A stretch of DNA of 7,815 nt from an uncultured Lachnospiraceae bacterium (GTDB lineage Bacteria; Bacillota; Clostridia; Lachnospirales; Lachnospiraceae), in assembly GCA_947628025.1 (NCBI GenBank), contig CANQYH010000148.1, forward strand, positions 1-7,815, given 5' to 3'. A program made the position numbers and the translations under genes. The notes beneath the pieces were generated by a model. The model saw only the letters and a list, made by a program, of their open reading frames with translations. It had not been told where the DNA came from and made no database searches. Shown in pieces: positions 5,500-7,815 of the stretch; within the stretch, counting starts at the first letter, position 1; each line of letters starts with the position of its first letter.

Positions 5500-6342
5500 A
5501 TGTTTAAAAACCGTCCCGCATATGTGGATTATCTTCTGATCATTACGGGAGCCTTTATCATGGGCTTCGCCATAAAAAATATGTACGATCCGGTGGGGCT
5601 GGTCACCGGCGGCGTTTCCGGCATAGCGATCATTATAAAGAACTATACCGGCATCCCGCTGTGGCTCAGCAATACCGTGCTGAATATCCCGCTGTTTTTT
5701 ATGGCGTGGCGGCTGCAGGGCTTTACTTTTATCAAGAGGACCGTCGTGGCGACGGCGGCATTATCGCTGTCTCTGTATGTGGTCCCGGAGGTAAAGCTGG
5801 TGACGGACGATCTGCTGCTGGCGGGTCTTTACGGCGGTATCCTTTCCGGCGTTGGGACCGGCCTTGTTTTCCTGTTCCAGGCGACGACCGGCGGCACGGA
5901 CCTGATGGCGGCGCTTATGCGGCGGAAGCTGAAACACTATTCCATCGCCCAGATCATGCAGGTCCTGGACGGGATCATCGTCCTGACAGGCGCCTCCGTC
6001 TTCGGCGTGACCAGGGCCCTTTACGCCTGCATCGCTATTTTCATGGTGTCCAAAGTATCGGACGGGATCCTGGAGGGCATGAAGTTCTCCAAGCAGGCCC
6101 TGATCATTTCGGACAAAAGCGACGAGATCGCCCAGGCGATCCTGTACGGCCTGGACCGCGGCGTGACTGCGATCCCGGCGATCGGCATGTACTCCGGGCA
6201 GCCGAAGAAGATGCTTTTTTGCGTGGTGTCCCGCAAGGAGATCGTGCGGATCCGGGAGCTGGTCTGGGAGCACGATCCGAGAGCGTTCGTCATAATGAGC
6301 GACGTCCGGGAGGTCCTGGGAGAAGGATTTATTGAATATTGA
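5500..6342 (+). CDS. YitT family membrane protein (DUF161 + DUF2179)
   Basis: The 280-residue protein has an N-terminal multi-pass membrane region with segments at about 11-27, 32-48, 55-72, 80-95, 105-128 and 150-190. It carries the family motifs DPVGLVTGGVSGIAIIIK (30-47) and ATTGGTDLMAALM (128-140). A C-terminal cytosolic DUF2179 domain (about 220-276) contains GVTAIPAIGMYSGQPKKMLF followed by CVVSRKEIVRIRELV. YitT-family proteins are common in Firmicutes as several paralogues per genome. Their transport substrate or role is not firmly established, so I give no symbol. ATG 5500 lies 4 bases after the cvfB stop, with AAAAGG inside the end of cvfB as a modest ribosome site, so translation is probably coupled. 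No clear terminator follows; only a weak A-T hairpin is seen just after the stop. Confidence 0.93.
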   Translation: MFKNRPAYVDYLLIITGAFIMGFAIKNMYDPVGLVTGGVSGIAIIIKNYTGIPLWLSNTVLNIPLFFMAWRLQGFTFIKRTVVATAALSLSLYVVPEVKLVTDDLLLAGLYGGILSGVGTGLVFLFQATTGGTDLMAALMRRKLKHYSIAQIMQVLDGIIVLTGASVFGVTRALYACIAIFMVSKVSDGILEGMKFSKQALIISDKSDEIAQAILYGLDRGVTAIPAIGMYSGQPKKMLFCVVSRKEIVRIRELVWEHDPRAFVIMSDVREVLGEGFIEY

Positions 6343-6440
6343 CATAAAATCGTAAGAATTTTGCTGCGTTTCTTGTAAGTTACGGCAATTTATTATGTCC
6401 ATATGCAGATTCAACAAAATAAGAAATTATATTTTGGTAA

Positions 6441-6456
6441 TTTGCTATATGGCAAA
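6441..6456. promoter_or_regulatory. 16-bp palindrome, possible operator upstream of the ABC ATPase gene
   Basis: TTTGCTATATGGCAAA is an inverted repeat with a single mismatched pair. It overlaps the -35 position of the promoter proposed at 6450-6478. Its half-sites (TTTGC/GCAAA) resemble those of some sugar regulators of the LacI family, but the usual central CG is absent. A repressor site is plausible by position; the regulator is unknown. Confidence 0.35.
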
Positions 6457-6478
6457 AAAAGCCGGATTCGTGTATGAT
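6450..6478 (+). promoter_or_regulatory. Probable promoter of the ABC ATPase gene
   Basis: A good -10 TATGAT (6473-6478), with TG directly before it, is preceded at 17 bases by a poor -35, TGGCAA (6450-6455). A weak -35 overlapped by a palindrome suggests a regulated promoter. The leader would be about 65 nt to ATG 6550. Confidence 0.5.
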
Positions 6479-6549
6479 TAATGCAGAAACGAAAGGGGAC
6501 GCCCATAAAGTCCCACCCTATATTTACTCATAAGAGGAGGATATTTGAT

Positions 6550-7662
6550 ATGTCAAGTTTGTCATTGAAGAACATTACAAAGGCATACCCGAACGGATTT
6601 GTGGCGGTCAAGGATTTCAATCTGGAAATCGCCGACAAGGAATTCATTATCTTCGTAGGACCGTCCGGCTGTGGTAAGTCCACCACGCTGCGTATGATCG
6701 CCGGTCTGGAAGATATCTCTTCCGGCGAGCTGTATATCGACGGCAAACTGGTGAACGATGTGGAGCCGAAAGACAGAGACATCGCCATGGTTTTCCAGAA
6801 CTACGCTCTGTATCCGCATATGTCCGTTTACGACAACATGGCATTTGGTCTGAAGCTGCGCAAGACTCCGAAGACCGAGATCGACAAACTGGTTCATGAG
6901 GCCGCCAGGATCCTTGACCTGGAGCATCTGTTAGACCGTAAGCCGAAGGCTCTTTCCGGTGGTCAGAGACAGCGTGTTGCTATGGGCCGTGCAATCGTTC
7001 GTAGCCCGAAGGTGTTCCTGATGGACGAGCCGCTGTCCAACCTGGATGCGAAACTGAGAGGTCAGATGCGTATCGAGATTTCCAAGCTGCATCAGAGACT
7101 GCAGGCGACGATCATCTATGTTACCCATGACCAGACAGAGGCTATGACCCTTGGTACCAGGATCGTCGTTATGAAGGACGGCGTCATCCAGCAGGTAGAT
7201 ACTCCGCAGAACCTGTATGATAAGCCCGGCAATAAGTTCGTGGCCGGATTCATCGGCGCTCCGCAGATGAACATGGTAGACGCAGTTGCTGAGAAGCAGG
7301 GCGGCGATGTGGTCCTGACCTTTGGCGGCAACAAGATCACTCTGCCGGCAGAGAAAGGCAAAGCGCTGGAGAGCAAGGGCTATATCGGCAAGACCGTTAC
7401 CCTGGGCATCCGTCCCGAGGATCTCCATGACGATGAGCTGTGGCTGGAGAAATCCGCTAAGAGCGTGATCGAAGCGACCGTGCGTGTATACGAGCTTCTG
7501 GGCTCCATCGTCAACCTGTACTTCGACGTAGTGGACGCGAACTTCACCGCCAGCGTGAATCCGAGAACCACCGCGAGAGTTGGCAGCGTTGTGAAGCTGG
7601 CTCTGGATGTCAGCAAGATCCATATCTTCGACAAAGATACCGAGCTTGTGATCGTTAACTAG
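6550..7662 (+). CDS. ugpC: Carbohydrate ABC transporter ATP-binding protein (UgpC/MsmK/MsmX type)
   Basis: This 370-residue ATPase energises CUT1-family sugar (or glycerol-3-phosphate) importers at the inner face of the membrane. All nucleotide-binding motifs are intact: Walker A GPSGCGKST (37-45), Q-loop Gln83, signature LSGGQ (135-139), Walker B VFLMDEP (155-161), D-loop SNLD (163-166) and the switch His192. Residues from about 235 form the C-terminal MalK-like regulatory/TOBE region with GIRPEDL. ATG 6550 follows AGAGGAGG (6533-6540) at 9 bases; the 23 extra codons upstream lie in the leader. No permease or binding-protein gene is adjacent, and a terminator follows at once. It is therefore probably a shared ATPase serving several transporters, as MsmX does in Bacillus subtilis. 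Its Arg codons are mostly CGT/AGA and its Lys codons mostly AAG, unlike the CGG/CGC-rich neighbours, which suggests high expression. The symbol is the customary family label; the substrate is not shown. Confidence 0.93.
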   Translation: MSSLSLKNITKAYPNGFVAVKDFNLEIADKEFIIFVGPSGCGKSTTLRMIAGLEDISSGELYIDGKLVNDVEPKDRDIAMVFQNYALYPHMSVYDNMAFGLKLRKTPKTEIDKLVHEAARILDLEHLLDRKPKALSGGQRQRVAMGRAIVRSPKVFLMDEPLSNLDAKLRGQMRIEISKLHQRLQATIIYVTHDQTEAMTLGTRIVVMKDGVIQQVDTPQNLYDKPGNKFVAGFIGAPQMNMVDAVAEKQGGDVVLTFGGNKITLPAEKGKALESKGYIGKTVTLGIRPEDLHDDELWLEKSAKSVIEATVRVYELLGSIVNLYFDVVDANFTASVNPRTTARVGSVVKLALDVSKIHIFDKDTELVIVN

Positions 7663-7684
7663 TATTCTGAATCTTATGAGAAAG

Positions 7685-7711
7685 AGCGCGCCGTTTTGCG
7701 GCGCGCTTTTT
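7685..7711 (+). terminator. Rho-independent terminator of the ABC ATPase gene
   Basis: A perfect 9-bp GC-rich stem, AGCGCGCCG (7685-7693) with CGGCGCGCT (7699-7707), has a 5-nt loop and runs into TTTTT (7707-7711). It starts 23 bases after the stop codon. The remaining 104 bases to the window end hold no gene I can support. Confidence 0.93.
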
Positions 7712-7815
7712 ACGTCTGTATGCGCGTGCGTTTACTTACCAGGGTTGTTTCATGAAGAAAAATCATAAACCGAAGAAAGTCTGATTATATCGAGAGTTAT
7801 GGACGCTATACAAAA

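Noticed and set aside
5661..6335. 224-codon frame overlapping the YitT-family gene
   Set aside because: Gly/Arg/Asp-rich shadow of the GC-rich yitT coding frame with no own start signals.
6347..6365. Possible terminator after the YitT-family gene
   Set aside because: AAAAT/ATTTT is only a 5-bp A-T stem without a GC core; too weak to call.
7752..7784. Ten-codon frame MKKNHKPKKV near the window end
   Set aside because: Too short, with no clear ribosome site or promoter; basic peptide by chance in A-rich sequence.

Overview
The window looks like chromosomal DNA of a Gram-positive, endosporulating-lineage Firmicute, most likely a moderately high-GC clostridium (Lachnospiraceae-like). The grounds are strong AGGAGG-type ribosome binding sites, sigma-A-type promoters, U-tract hairpin terminators, a remnant of the sporulation protease SpoIVB, a secreted protein with a clostridial cell-wall-binding-type repeat, and CvfB and YitT family proteins. 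Species cannot be assigned from the sequence alone. All recognised genes are on the + strand.

Layout. (1) Positions 1-55 are the tail of a type II antitoxin, overlapped by its RelE/ParE family toxin (45-359). (2) Positions 359-711 are gene debris: a 3'-terminal fragment of spoIVB that begins on the toxin stop codon, then an unrecognised short reading frame. (3) Inside the end of that debris lies a good promoter (652-680), followed by a hairpin-rich leader and guaA (GMP synthase, 788-2332) with its own terminator. (4) A separate promoter drives a secreted protein with an N-terminal cell-wall-binding-like repeat (2559-3278). (5) A 400-base gene-free stretch carries a terminator and the promoter of an isolated tRNA-Gln(CUG) gene (3683-3755), which has its own terminator. 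(6) An apparent three-gene operon follows: acyl-ACP thioesterase (3920-4645), the S1/winged-helix RNA-binding protein CvfB (4662-5495) and a YitT-family membrane protein (5500-6342). (7) A single-gene unit encodes a MsmX/UgpC-type sugar ABC transporter ATPase (6550-7662), with a palindromic possible operator upstream and a strong terminator downstream.

The genes are mostly independent housekeeping units rather than one pathway: purine synthesis, translation, lipid/acyl metabolism plus RNA binding, and sugar uptake energy coupling. The most unusual part is the left end, where a toxin-antitoxin module abuts a decayed spoIVB fragment. Regulatory candidates worth testing are the guaA leader hairpin and the palindrome upstream of the ABC ATPase. 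I saw no CRISPR array, insertion sequence, phage genes or clear novel multi-gene system.
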